Notes under the pieces: model-generated | What the model saw: only the letters and a program-made list of their open reading frames with translations | Database searches by the model: none | What the model was told of the DNA's origin: nothing | Program-made: the position numbers and the translations under genes | From: Caloranaerobacter ferrireducens | GTDB lineage: Bacteria > Bacillota > Clostridia > Tissierellales > Thermohalobacteraceae | Length of the DNA: 64,000 bases | Reading direction: 5' to 3' | Assembly (NCBI RefSeq): GCF_001730685.1 | Contig: NZ_MDJR01000003.1 | Span: 124,001 to 188,000, forward strand | Part shown: piece by piece, positions 17,323 to 26,018 of the stretch | Numbering within the stretch: position 1 is the first letter of the stretch | Layout of the letters: each line of letters starts with the position of its first letter

Positions 17323-18597
17323 TTGTCACTAAAAAACATAAGAAAGAAAATTGATGAAGGAGTAAATTTGAATCTAATTACTACAGATAAATTTAAATCA
17401 AATTTAATCAGTGTCTATATTGTTAGACCTTTGTTGCGTAGTGAAGTAACTAAAAATGCATTATTACCAATGGTTTTAAAAAGGGGTACAAAAAATTATA
17501 AAACTTTTACAGATATACAGAAAAAATTAGAAGATTTATTTGGCGCAAATTTAAGCATAGATGTTACAAAGAAGGGGGAAAGGCAAGTAATTAGATTTAC
17601 ATTAGAAGGTCCAAATGATAAATATGTTTTAGTTAATAATTTAATTGAAGAAATGATTAAAATTTTAAATGAAATAATTAATAATCCTTTATTAGAAAAT
17701 GGAAGTTTCTTAAATGAATATGTAAATCAAGAAAAAGAAAATTTGAAGAAGAAGATTGAAAGTAGAATAAATGATAAGAAAACTTATTCAGTAGATAGAT
17801 GTATTGAAGAAATGTGTAAAAATGAGAAGTATAGTCTTTATAAACATGGTTATGTAGAAGATTTAAAGGATATAGACAGCCAGACACTATATAAGCATTA
17901 TTTAACAGTTTTGAGATCAAGTCCTATAGAGGTATGTGTTGTAGGAGATATAGATATTGATGTAGTTACTAAAACTTTTATAGAAAATTTTGAGATAAAA
18001 AGGGATAAAGTTATTAACATACAGAGAGAAAGTGTAATAAAAGAGGTTCATACTAAGAATTTGGTTCGTGAAGAGATGGATGTTAATCAAGGAAAGTTAG
18101 CATTAGGGTTTAGAACTAATATACCGTATGAAGACAAGTTATATGAGCCTTTATTAATTATGAGTAATATACTTGGTGGTGGTCCTAATTCAAAATTGTT
18201 TATAAATGTGAGAGAAAAAGAAAGTTTAGCTTATTACATTTATTCAAGAGTATTAAAGTATAAATCATTGCTTATAATATCTTCAGGAATAGAATTTGCC
18301 AATTATCAGAAGGCATTAGATATAATAAAAGAACAAGTAGAAGATATGAAATTAGGTAAATTTTCAGAGACTGAAATTAAGCAGGCAAAAAAATCTTTAA
18401 TAACTTCGATAAAATCTGTGAAAGATAATAATTTTTCTCTTTCTGATTATTACTTAAGTAATATACTTGCAAATGATGATAGAAGTATTGATGAAATAAT
18501 CGAAAGATTGCAAAATGTGTCTAAAGATGAAATAGTAGAAGCTGCTAAGAAATTAAGTTTAGATACAATATATTTTTTAACTAAAAGGGAAAAGTAG
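17323..18597 (+). CDS. yfmF: M16 family peptidase-like protein YfmF (non-catalytic partner)
   Basis: A 424-residue M16-fold protein. It keeps the C-terminal-half motif GGGPNSKLFINVREKES, with the following Y-Y region that contacts substrate in M16 dimers, but has no HxxEH zinc motif in its N-terminal half. It is thus the non-catalytic member of a pair. The family is annotated as YfmF/YmfF, which together with YfmH has been associated with 5-aminopentanol modification of elongation factor P in Bacillus; I have no evidence for that role here. The start is TTG 17323 behind GGGAGG, and the partner gene follows after 12 bases. Confidence 0.85.
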   Translation: MSLKNIRKKIDEGVNLNLITTDKFKSNLISVYIVRPLLRSEVTKNALLPMVLKRGTKNYKTFTDIQKKLEDLFGANLSIDVTKKGERQVIRFTLEGPNDKYVLVNNLIEEMIKILNEIINNPLLENGSFLNEYVNQEKENLKKKIESRINDKKTYSVDRCIEEMCKNEKYSLYKHGYVEDLKDIDSQTLYKHYLTVLRSSPIEVCVVGDIDIDVVTKTFIENFEIKRDKVINIQRESVIKEVHTKNLVREEMDVNQGKLALGFRTNIPYEDKLYEPLLIMSNILGGGPNSKLFINVREKESLAYYIYSRVLKYKSLLIISSGIEFANYQKALDIIKEQVEDMKLGKFSETEIKQAKKSLITSIKSVKDNNFSLSDYYLSNILANDDRSIDEIIERLQNVSKDEIVEAAKKLSLDTIYFLTKREK

Positions 18598-18609
18598 GGA
18601 GGAATACTT

Positions 18610-19896
18610 TTGAAAACGGAAGTATTTACACATGATAAATTAAATGAGAAGCTTAATTTTGCAAAATTAGATATCGGTTTAAGTGTTTTTCATATACCTA
18701 AAAAAGGTTATATAGAGAAATATGCAATGTTCTCAACTAAGTATGGTTCAAATGACAATAAATTTGTTCCTGTTGGAGAATCTGAAGTGATAGAGGTACC
18801 TGAAGGAATAGCTCATTTTCTTGAGCATAAATTATTTGAAGAACCTACAGGTAATATATTTACAAAGTTTTCAGAGTTAGGTTCATATGTAAATGCATTT
18901 ACTAATTTTAATCAAACATCATATTTATTTACATGTACTGATAAATTTTATGAAAACCTTGAGATTTTAGTGGAATTTGTACAGAACCCATATTTTACAG
19001 ATGAAAATGTCGAAAAAGAGAAAGGGATTATTGAGCAAGAAATTAGAATGTATGATGATTCACCTAATTGGAAGGTATTTTTTAATTGTTTAAAAGGGAT
19101 GTATCACTATCATCCAGTTAAGGTTGATATTGCAGGAACAGTTGAAAGTATAAAGAAAATTAATAAGGAGTTTTTATATAAATGTTATAATACGTTTTAC
19201 AGTTTAGAGAATATGTTACTTGTTATGGTAGGAGACTTTGATTTTGAAAAAGCCTTAGAAGTTGTAGAAAATACTTTAAAGAACAGTAAGTCAAAAGGAG
19301 ATTTGAATATAAAAAGGTTCTATCCAGAAGAGCCTAAAAATATTAAGGAAAGTATTTTAGAAGAGAGTTTGCAAGTTTCATCTCCACTGTTTAATATTGG
19401 ATTTAAAGATATAGATTTAGGGTATGACGGCGATATGCTATTAAAAAAAGAAATTGAAACTAATATATTGCTAGACTTATTGTTTGGTAGAAGCTCTGAG
19501 TTATATCAAAAATTATATGAAAATGGTTTAATAAATAATACTTTTGGAAGCCAGTATGTTGGGTATAAGGATTATGGACATTCTATAATAGGCGGAGAAT
19601 CAGTTAAACCTAAAGAAGTTCTGGAAATTATACTTAAACACTTAGAAAAAATTAAAATAAACGGTTTAAACGAAAATGATTATACAAGAATTAGAAAGAA
19701 ATTTTTAGGTTATCATATTATGGATTTTGATTCGATAGAATTTATTGCTAATTCTTTTACATCTTATTATTTTAAAAATACATCTTTGTTTAAGTATATG
19801 GATATACTTGCAAGTATAAGTTTAGAAGATTTGCAGAAAAGATTAGATAAACATTTTAGAGAGGATAATTTTGTAATTTCAATAGTAAATCCATGA
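18610..19896 (+). CDS. yfmH: M16 family zinc peptidase YfmH
   Basis: A 428-residue M16 peptidase with the inverted zinc motif HFLEH at residues 69-73 and the third ligand glutamate in the EKGIIEQEIRMY segment near residue 140. The second half carries the GRSSELYQKLYENGL region. It forms a catalytic/non-catalytic pair with the upstream YfmF. It probably processes a small protein or peptide in the cytoplasm; an EF-P modification role is known for Bacillus relatives only. TTG 18610 follows GGGAGGAA. A terminator closes the unit. Confidence 0.88.
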   Translation: MKTEVFTHDKLNEKLNFAKLDIGLSVFHIPKKGYIEKYAMFSTKYGSNDNKFVPVGESEVIEVPEGIAHFLEHKLFEEPTGNIFTKFSELGSYVNAFTNFNQTSYLFTCTDKFYENLEILVEFVQNPYFTDENVEKEKGIIEQEIRMYDDSPNWKVFFNCLKGMYHYHPVKVDIAGTVESIKKINKEFLYKCYNTFYSLENMLLVMVGDFDFEKALEVVENTLKNSKSKGDLNIKRFYPEEPKNIKESILEESLQVSSPLFNIGFKDIDLGYDGDMLLKKEIETNILLDLLFGRSSELYQKLYENGLINNTFGSQYVGYKDYGHSIIGGESVKPKEVLEIILKHLEKIKINGLNENDYTRIRKKFLGYHIMDFDSIEFIANSFTSYYFKNTSLFKYMDILASISLEDLQKRLDKHFREDNFVISIVNP

Positions 19897-19950
19897 TAAT
19901 TTATTGATTGACTAATTAGATTTAGAAAAATATAATAGAAATATATGTTA

Positions 19951-19980
19951 GCTACTAGATTTCTAGTAGCTTCAATTTTA
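19951..19980 (+). terminator. Terminator after yfmH
   Basis: Perfect stem GCTACTAGA (19951-19959) with TCTAGTAGC (19962-19970), followed by TTCAATTTTATTT. Confidence 0.7.
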
Positions 19981-19996
19981 TTTGAGGAGTGATTGT

Positions 19997-20731
19997 ATGA
20001 ATCCTGTTGCTTTTGAGATTTTTGGGATATCTGTTAGATGGTATGGGATTTTAATATCTTTAGGTATGTTACTAGGTACAGTAATAGCGGTTAAAGAATG
20101 TAGAAGGATTGGTTTTGATGAAGAAAAACTTATAGATTTGCTTATTTTTGCTATCCCTTTGGCTGTGATTGGTGCAAGAATGTATTATGTGATTTTTAAT
20201 TGGCAGTATTATAAAGGAGATATTTTAAAGATAATAAATATTAGGGGTGGAGGTTTAGCTATTCATGGAGCTATAATTGTATCTGTTATAGTTGCTTTAG
20301 TCTATTGTAAAGTTAGAAAGATAAGTTTTTGGGAAATAGCGGATATAGTTGCTCCAAGTATTATTCTAGGTCAAGCTATTGGAAGATGGGGAAATTTTAT
20401 TAACCAAGAAGCTTATGGAACTCCTACTGATTTGCCATGGGGAATCATTGTTAATGGACAAAAAGTTCATCCTACTTTTTTATATGAATCAATATGGGAT
20501 TTTTCAGTATTTTTGTTTTTACTATGGTATAGAAAAAATAAAGCAAAAGTAAAAGGAGAAGTATTTTTGTTATATTTAATTTTATATTCATTTGCTAGGT
20601 TCTTTATAGAAGGATTACGAATTGATAGCTTAATGTTAGGACCTTTCAGAGTAGCACAATTGATAAGTATTGTAATTATAGCAAGTTCAATCATTTTATT
20701 TTATAAAAGAAGAAAAGGAATTTCAGTGTAA
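19997..20731 (+). CDS. lgt: Prolipoprotein diacylglyceryl transferase Lgt
   Basis: A 244-residue membrane enzyme with about seven helices. The Lgt signature GRWGNFINQEAYG lies near residue 132, with the HGA motif (AIHGAI) near residue 89 and the R-F-x-x-E-x-x-R region (ARFFIEGLRID) near the end. It transfers diacylglycerol from phosphatidylglycerol to the lipobox cysteine of prolipoproteins such as PstS and the YhcN-type protein in this window. ATG 19997 is preferred to the in-frame TTG 19982 because GAGGAG at 19984-19989 precedes it. Confidence 0.95.
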   Translation: MNPVAFEIFGISVRWYGILISLGMLLGTVIAVKECRRIGFDEEKLIDLLIFAIPLAVIGARMYYVIFNWQYYKGDILKIINIRGGGLAIHGAIIVSVIVALVYCKVRKISFWEIADIVAPSIILGQAIGRWGNFINQEAYGTPTDLPWGIIVNGQKVHPTFLYESIWDFSVFLFLLWYRKNKAKVKGEVFLLYLILYSFARFFIEGLRIDSLMLGPFRVAQLISIVIIASSIILFYKRRKGISV

Positions 20732-20918
20732 AATGTAAAAAAATTGGAAATTATTCTAAAAAATATAGAAAATAAGCGCAAAAAGATGATAGAAGTAGAT
20801 AATTGATGTCTAATTTAAAATTTCTTTGTAATTTTGGATAAATTTGCATTGACATTTGGACGAAGGATGTAATAAAATGACATTACCTAATATTTTTCTT
20901 ATGGTAGGAGTTGATATT

Positions 20919-21077
20919 ATGACTTTAAAAGAGCAGATTGCTTATCTAAGGGACAAGCTTAATAAATCAATAAATGAAGACCAAAATTATGAAATTATAT
21001 ATGAATTAAGTGTCAAATTAGATAAACTGATAGCTCTTTTCTATTTAAATAAAGAAGAAAGTTTGAAAAATAATTAG
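20919..21077 (+). CDS. Spo0E-like sporulation regulatory protein
   Basis: A 52-residue protein with the Spo0E family pattern: an N-terminal helix (QIAYLRDKLNKSI), then YEIIYELSVKLDKLI, where the family has S-x-x-L-D-x-L-I. Spo0E proteins are small phosphatases that remove phosphate from Spo0A and so hold back sporulation. The start is ATG 20919 behind TAGGAG (20905-20910); an in-frame ATG further upstream lacks such a site. It is monocistronic with a terminator at 21170-21190. A reverse-oriented MraZ-box pair lies just after the stop. Confidence 0.85.
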   Translation: MTLKEQIAYLRDKLNKSINEDQNYEIIYELSVKLDKLIALFYLNKEESLKNN

Positions 21078-21089
21078 TTTATTAGCGCT

Positions 21090-21113
21090 CCTACCACTTT
21101 AAACCACGTTTAT
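21090..21113 (-). promoter_or_regulatory. Distal, inverted MraZ-box pair
   Basis: CCAC at 21094 and 21104 (10-base period) reads on the - strand as two AAAGTGG-type MraZ half-sites. The whole 24-base segment is the reverse complement of 21685-21708 upstream of mraZ, with one mismatch. Confidence 0.55.
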
Positions 21114-21168
21114 TTAATTAGATAGTTAAACTATAATCAATAAAAAGTAGATAGTTTAAGGATAATAA

Positions 21169-21191
21169 TGCGGCTTTTAGCCGCTTTTTTA
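21169..21191 (+). terminator. Terminator after the spo0E-like gene
   Basis: Stem GCGGCT (21170-21175) with AGCCGC (21179-21184) followed by six T. Confidence 0.8.
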
Positions 21192-21272
21192 TTGTTTTAA
21201 AAATAACAAAATAAGCCTATTTAAATAGATCAGACTGTTGACAAACTTATCCTTTTAAATATTTATGAAAAG

Positions 21273-21389
21273 AACAAAATCTTCGATTTGAATAAATCAA
21301 GGAAAATTTTGTTGAAATCCATTACGAAAATTATATTTTAAATTACCCAGACTCTAATAAGGTTTATAATTTCCTTATGGATTATAAAA
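21273..21389 (+). repeat. Dispersed repeat, copy 2
   Basis: A 117-base stretch collinear with copy 1 (8289-8404), same orientation, starting AACAAAATCTTCGATTTG and ending TTCCTTATGGATTATAAAA. The leading inverted repeat is kept with one mismatch. It directly abuts the long palindrome that follows. Confidence 0.75.
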
Positions 21390-21562
21390 GCGAATGCTTG
21401 AAAGAATTTAGTTAAAAAACTAGGTGAAAATTTTGAAGAAAATCCGTATGCTTAACAGGATGTTAAGTCAGTATCCTACAAGACAGGATGTCTTGATTAG
21501 GTGCGTTAGGATTTTCTAAAAATTTGAGCTTTTAGTTTTTTCTAAATTCTTTCGCATGAGCG
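21390..21562. other. Long imperfect palindrome with twin AGGAT-loop hairpins
   Basis: 21390-21444 and 21508-21562 are imperfect inverted repeats of about 55 bases; shared cores are GAAAGAATTTAG, AAAAAACT and AGAAAATCC. The 63-base centre holds two small hairpins with different stems but the same loop and closing pair: CTTAAC-AGGAT-GTTAAG (21451-21467) and CAAGAC-AGGAT-GTCTTG (21479-21495). Between them, ATCCT (21473-21477) is complementary to the loops. No open reading frame of note. It may be a structured RNA or a mobile palindromic element; transcription is not shown. Confidence 0.5.
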
Positions 21563-21649
21563 TTATTTTCATATATATTTTACTTTGTTAACAAGATTGC
21601 TATTTTAAATAGGTCCTATGTACTAGCATATTTTCAAAAAAATTTCAAT

Positions 21650-21714
21650 TTGATAGCAGGAATTCAAAAAATATTATAGAAGATATAAATGTGGTTTAAA
21701 GTGGTAGGAAGTGG
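21650..21714 (+). promoter_or_regulatory. Promoter and MraZ operator of the dcw cluster
   Basis: TTGATA (21650-21655), a 16-base spacer and TATTAT (21672-21677). Just downstream, three GTGG cores at 21691, 21701 and 21711 sit at an exact 10-base period within AAAGTGG-like repeats. This is the known MraZ recognition pattern and implies autorepression of mraZ and the downstream cluster. Confidence 0.75.
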
Positions 21715-21744
21715 GGGCTTGTTCCTAATAATGGGGTGTAATGT

Positions 21745-22176
21745 ATGTTTATTGGAGAATATCAACATTCAATTGACAAAAAAGGCAGATTAATAATACC
21801 AGCTAAGTTCAGAGAGGACTTAGGAGATTCCTTTATTTTAACTAAAGGATTAGATAACTGTCTTTTTGTGTACCCAAAAAGTGAGTGGAAGGTGTTAGAA
21901 GAAAAACTAAAATCACTACCACTAACTAGAAAGGATGCAAGAGCTTTTGTAAGGTTTTTCTTTGCAGGAGCAACAGAGTGTGAATTAGACAAACAAGGTA
22001 GAATTTTAATACCTAGCAATTTAAGGCAACATTGTAAGCTTGTAAAAGACGCTGTAATAATAGGCGTTTCAAATAGAGTTGAAATTTGGAGTAAAGAAGA
22101 GTGGATTTTATATAACGAAGATGAAGATTTAAGCTATGAAAATATTGCTGAAAAAATGGCTGAATTAGGTATTTAG
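21745..22176 (+). CDS. mraZ: Division/cell wall cluster transcriptional repressor MraZ
   Basis: A 143-residue protein with two SpoVT-AbrB-like domains, each with the family core: [13 protein letters not shown] at residues 12-24 and [12 protein letters not shown] at about 84-95. MraZ forms ring oligomers that bind tandem GTGG-type repeats upstream of its own gene, which are present at 21685-21714. It is the first gene of the dcw cluster. ATG 21745 follows GGGGTG. Confidence 0.95.
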   Translation: MFIGEYQHSIDKKGRLIIPAKFREDLGDSFILTKGLDNCLFVYPKSEWKVLEEKLKSLPLTRKDARAFVRFFFAGATECELDKQGRILIPSNLRQHCKLVKDAVIIGVSNRVEIWSKEEWILYNEDEDLSYENIAEKMAELGI

Positions 22177-22262
22177 TAAATATTAATTTTTTCAAAACTA
22201 ATACTAATTCTTAGAAGATTTTCTATCTACAAAAGAAAAAGAATAGTAAAGAGGTGACTAAA

Positions 22263-23195
22263 TTGGACTTTAAACATGTCTCAGTTTTATTAAATGAGGT
22301 TATAGAGGGACTTAATATTTGTGAAAATGGAATTTATGTTGATGGTACTATAGGAGGAGCTGGACATTCAAAGGAAATAGTAAAGAGACTAAAAAATGGA
22401 CGTTTAATTGGAATTGATCAAGATATAAATGCTATACGTAAAGCAGAAGAAGAATTAAAACAATATATTGATAAAGTTACTTTAGTACATGATAATTTTA
22501 GTAATATTAGCAATATACTTAGTAGATTGAATATTAATGCAATAGATGGTATACTGCTAGATTTAGGTGTATCTTCGCATCAATTAGATGTAGCAGAAAG
22601 AGGATTTTCATATAAAAAAGATGCTTTCTTAGATATGAGAATGGACAGAACTAAAGATTTTAATGCATGGGATGTTGTAAATAAATATTCTGAAGATAAA
22701 CTTTCAAAAATAATAAGAGAATATGGTGAAGAAAGATGGGCTAGTAGAATAGCAAAATTTATAGTTGAATATAGAAAAAATAATTCTATAGATACTACTG
22801 GACAGTTAGTAGAAATTATTAAGAAAGCCATTCCAAAAGGAGCAAGAAAAGATGGTCCTCATCCGGCTAAGAGGACTTTTCAAGCAATAAGAATTGAAGT
22901 AAATAATGAACTAGGTATTTTGAAACAGACCATTAAAGATATAGTTAAGGTTTTAAATAAAGGTGGAAGAATTTGTATAATAACATTTCATTCATTAGAA
23001 GATAGAATTGTTAAAGAAACTTTTAAGGAACTAAGCTTAGATTGTATTTGTCCACCAGAATTACCTGTATGCATGTGTGATAAAAAGAGAGAGTTAAAGA
23101 TAATAACAAAGAAACCTATTTTGCCTTCTAGTGAAGAGCTTTCAGGAAACCCTAGAGCTAGGAGCGCTAAACTAAGAATAGCAGAGAAAGTTTAG
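22263..23195 (+). CDS. rsmH: 16S rRNA (cytosine(1402)-N4)-methyltransferase RsmH
   Basis: A 310-residue SAM-dependent methyltransferase with the SAM motif [10 protein letters not shown] near residue 27, the [12 protein letters not shown] motif, and the C-terminal [12 protein letters not shown] and [11 protein letters not shown] motifs specific to RsmH (MraW). It methylates N4 of C1402 in the ribosomal P site. The start is set at TTG 22263 because AAGAGGTG (22248-22255) sits about 8 bases upstream; GTG 22254 lies inside that site. It follows mraZ in the standard order. Confidence 0.95.
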   Translation: MDFKHVSVLLNEVIEGLNICENGIYVDGTIGGAGHSKEIVKRLKNGRLIGIDQDINAIRKAEEELKQYIDKVTLVHDNFSNISNILSRLNINAIDGILLDLGVSSHQLDVAERGFSYKKDAFLDMRMDRTKDFNAWDVVNKYSEDKLSKIIREYGEERWASRIAKFIVEYRKNNSIDTTGQLVEIIKKAIPKGARKDGPHPAKRTFQAIRIEVNNELGILKQTIKDIVKVLNKGGRICIITFHSLEDRIVKETFKELSLDCICPPELPVCMCDKKRELKIITKKPILPSSEELSGNPRARSAKLRIAEKV

Positions 23196-23225
23196 TGTTC
23201 TAAACTGAAAAAGGGGTGAATAAAT

Positions 23226-23696
23226 TTGTTAGTAGCAAAAAAAGAAAATAGCTTTGTAAAAAATGAAAATAGAATAAAAATAATTAACGAGAGAGAAAAA
23301 AGAAAATCGAAAAAATTAGTTTTAATGAAAATCAAAATGATTATGTTTTCTTTTTTGATTTTGGCTGTAGCTCTAGTTGTTTTATTAAGATATGCTCATA
23401 TTACTAAAATGAGATACGATATAACTATGCTTGATAAAGAAATAGAAAAGTTAAGCAATCAAAAACAATACTTACTTATAGAGTTAGAAAAAATAAAAGA
23501 ATCTAAATGGATAGAAAAAGAAGCAGAGCAAAGACTAGGATTAAAATATCCTACAAGTGACCAAACAGTATATGTAACTGTTGATGATTTATTTGATAAT
23601 GAAATTGATGTAGCTGAAGATAAAGGGAATAATAACTATATATTCCTTAATGCCTTTAGAAATGTTGTTAATAAAATGTTTGGATATTTTCAGTAA
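23226..23696 (+). CDS. ftsL: Cell division protein FtsL-like
   Basis: A 156-residue bitopic protein. It has a basic cytoplasmic N-terminus, one transmembrane helix (about residues 37-57), then a coiled coil (LDKEIEKLSNQKQYLLIELEKI) and the short RLGLKYPTSDQ segment typical of FtsL before an acidic tail. FtsL works with DivIC/FtsB and FtsQ in septal wall synthesis. Sequence similarity in this family is low, so the call rests on topology, coiled coil and position between rsmH and spoVD. TTG 23226 follows AGGGGTG. Confidence 0.8.
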   Translation: MLVAKKENSFVKNENRIKIINEREKRKSKKLVLMKIKMIMFSFLILAVALVVLLRYAHITKMRYDITMLDKEIEKLSNQKQYLLIELEKIKESKWIEKEAEQRLGLKYPTSDQTVYVTVDDLFDNEIDVAEDKGNNNYIFLNAFRNVVNKMFGYFQ

Positions 23697-23713
23697 TATA
23701 AGGGGGAAAAATT

Positions 23714-25888
23714 GTGTCATCACCCACTATTTCTACAAAAAAAAGACTTATTGCAATGTTGTTATTAGTATCTATTGCTTCATTATCACTAACGATAAGA
23801 CTAGGGTACTTGCAGATAGTTAAGGGTGAAGAACTGAAGAAGTTAGCTCTAGAACAATGGACTAGAGATATACCAGTTAAAGCCAAAAGAGGAGTAATAT
23901 TTGATAGAAAAGGGAAAAAGCTAGCGATAAGTGTTAGTGCTGATACAGTATGGTGTAGACCAGCAGATATAAAAAATCCTAAAGAAACTGCAGAAATATT
24001 AGCAGAAGTACTCAATTTAGATGAAGATAATGTTTATAAAAAGATTACTAGTAGACAAAGTGTTGTTAAGATAAAGATGTGGATATCTAAAGATGAAGCA
24101 GATATTTTGAGAAGTAAAAAGCTAAGTGGAATAGAGATTGTAGATGATAACAAAAGATATTATCCGTATGGTAATTTTGCAGCATATATTCTTGGTTTTA
24201 CTGATATTGACAATGTTGGTTTGTATGGTATTGAAAAGACATATAATAAATACTTAACAGGAACACCAGGAAGATGGATAAAAACAGCAGATGCTGTGGG
24301 AAGACAATTACCATATGCAAATGAAAAGTTATATGAACCTAAAGATGGTTTAAGTGTTGTTCTTACAATAGATGAGACTATTCAACATTTTGCTGAAAAA
24401 GCTGCTTTAGAAGCTTTAGTAAAAAATAAGGCCAAAAGAGTATCAATAATAATTATGGAACCTAAAACAGGTGATATATTAGCTATGGCTTCTAAACCAG
24501 ACTATGACCCGAATAATCCTAGAGAACCTCTAGATGAAGATACAAAAAAACAGTGGGAAGGATTATCTCAAAAAGAGTTGATAAAAAAATGGTATGATAT
24601 GTGGCGAAACTTTCCTATAAATGATGTTTATGAACCAGGTTCTACGTTTAAGATAATAACTGCTGCTGCAGGGTTAGAGGAAAATGTTGTTACACCTGAG
24701 AGCCAATTCTACTGTGATGGTTTTATAACTAGTGTTAAAGGAGCTAGATTAAAGTGTTGGCGATGGTATAACCCGCACGGTAGTGAAACTTTTGTGGAAG
24801 GAGTTCAAAATTCATGTAATGAGGTTTTTGTAGCTGTTGGTCAAAGGCTTGGTAAAGAAAGAATGTATAAATATATAAAAGCTTTTGGGTTTGGAGAAAA
24901 GACTGGTATAGAGTTAACTGGAGAACAATCTGGAATTATTCCGAGAGGTCCTGAATATATGAAAGAAGTTAACTTGGCTACTATTTCGTATGGACAGGGA
25001 ATTGCTGTTACGCCGATTCAGTTAATCACTGCTATATCTGCAGTTGCAAATGGTGGAAATTTGATGAAACCTAGAATTGTTAAAGAATTAGTTGATAGTA
25101 AAGGTAATGTAGTTCATGAATTCAAACCAGTAGTAAAGAGAAAAGTGATATCAAAAGATACTTCTAAAACTTTACTAAGTATATTAGAAACTGTTGTTTC
25201 ATCAGGTACTGGTAAAAAAGCTTATGTCCCTGGTTATAGAATAGGAGGAAAGACAGGTACAGCTCAAAAAGTAATAAATGGTAGATACGCTGAGGGCAAA
25301 TACATAGCATCTTTTGTCGCTATTGCACCTGTAAATGATCCTAAGATTACAGTATTAGTTGTTATTGATGAACCTAGTAATGGTGAATATTATGGTGGTA
25401 GAATTGCTGCACCAGTAGCTGGTCAAGTAGTTAAGGATATTTTAAATTACTTAGATGTAGAACCACAATTTACAGAGGACGAGCAGAAAGATAATAACAA
25501 AAAAATAGTGACAGTACCTGAAGTAAGAAATTTAACTATAAAAGAAGCTGCAAATAAACTAAAGAAGTTTGGTCTTGACTATAATACAGAAACTTTAGAT
25601 ATTCAGAAAAATGCATTAGTAATAGACCAATTCCCATTACCAGGTACAAAGGTAAAGAAAGGTTCAATGATAGATTTGTATGTATATTCTAGAAGAAAAG
25701 AGGATAGTAAAATTGTTGTACCAAATCTTAAAGGTAAAACAATGGAGGAAGTTACAGAGCTTCTTAACAATCTAAATTTAAGATTTAAGTTTAAGGGAAA
25801 TGGTGTTGCAAAAAGTCAGTATCCCGCAGCAGGTACTATGGTAGAGTTTAATTCTTTGGTAGAAGTTGAGTTTGATAAAGTAAATTAA
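23714..25888 (+). CDS. spoVD: SpoVD-type class B penicillin-binding protein with two PASTA domains
   Basis: A 724-residue class B transpeptidase: an N-terminal membrane anchor (about residues 13-33), a dimerisation region, then the transpeptidase domain with S310-x-x-K (GSTFK), SCN and KTGTAQ motifs. Two C-terminal PASTA repeats follow: VPEVRNLTIKEAANKL near residue 600 and VPNLKGKTMEEVTELL near 665. It cross-links peptidoglycan in the septum or spore cortex; in B. subtilis SpoVD makes cortex with SpoVE, whose counterpart is encoded at 29871. GTG 23714 follows AGGGGG. It is followed by a terminator-like hairpin. Confidence 0.92.
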   Translation: MSSPTISTKKRLIAMLLLVSIASLSLTIRLGYLQIVKGEELKKLALEQWTRDIPVKAKRGVIFDRKGKKLAISVSADTVWCRPADIKNPKETAEILAEVLNLDEDNVYKKITSRQSVVKIKMWISKDEADILRSKKLSGIEIVDDNKRYYPYGNFAAYILGFTDIDNVGLYGIEKTYNKYLTGTPGRWIKTADAVGRQLPYANEKLYEPKDGLSVVLTIDETIQHFAEKAALEALVKNKAKRVSIIIMEPKTGDILAMASKPDYDPNNPREPLDEDTKKQWEGLSQKELIKKWYDMWRNFPINDVYEPGSTFKIITAAAGLEENVVTPESQFYCDGFITSVKGARLKCWRWYNPHGSETFVEGVQNSCNEVFVAVGQRLGKERMYKYIKAFGFGEKTGIELTGEQSGIIPRGPEYMKEVNLATISYGQGIAVTPIQLITAISAVANGGNLMKPRIVKELVDSKGNVVHEFKPVVKRKVISKDTSKTLLSILETVVSSGTGKKAYVPGYRIGGKTGTAQKVINGRYAEGKYIASFVAIAPVNDPKITVLVVIDEPSNGEYYGGRIAAPVAGQVVKDILNYLDVEPQFTEDEQKDNNKKIVTVPEVRNLTIKEAANKLKKFGLDYNTETLDIQKNALVIDQFPLPGTKVKKGSMIDLYVYSRRKEDSKIVVPNLKGKTMEEVTELLNNLNLRFKFKGNGVAKSQYPAAGTMVEFNSLVEVEFDKVN

Positions 25889-25896
25889 TAGATAGT

Positions 25897-25945
25897 AAAA
25901 GGCAACTTCAAACAATGCTGGCTTTGTTTGAAAGTTGCCTTTTAA
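25897..25945 (+). terminator. Hairpin between spoVD and murE, probable terminator
   Basis: AAAAGGCAACTTCAAACAA (25897-25915) pairs with TTGTTTGAAAGTTGCCTTTT (25924-25943) with a one-base bulge. Confidence 0.65.
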
Positions 25946-26018
25946 GTAGACTAACAATATTTAAATATGATATTATCAATAAGTAACAAGGTGACAATAT
26001 AGTAGTGAGGTGCAGAAA

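Noticed and set aside
21451-21495. CsrA-titrating small RNA of CsrB type
   Set aside because: Only two AGGAT loops are present and the A-N-GGA rule is not met; noted as a possibility, not called.
21090-21708. Complete transposon with the 24-base inverted repeats as ends
   Set aside because: No transposase or target-site duplication, and the repeats are explained by MraZ half-sites; kept only as an alternative in findings.
23668-24015. - strand frame over the start of spoVD
   Set aside because: Antisense shadow of a well-supported gene.
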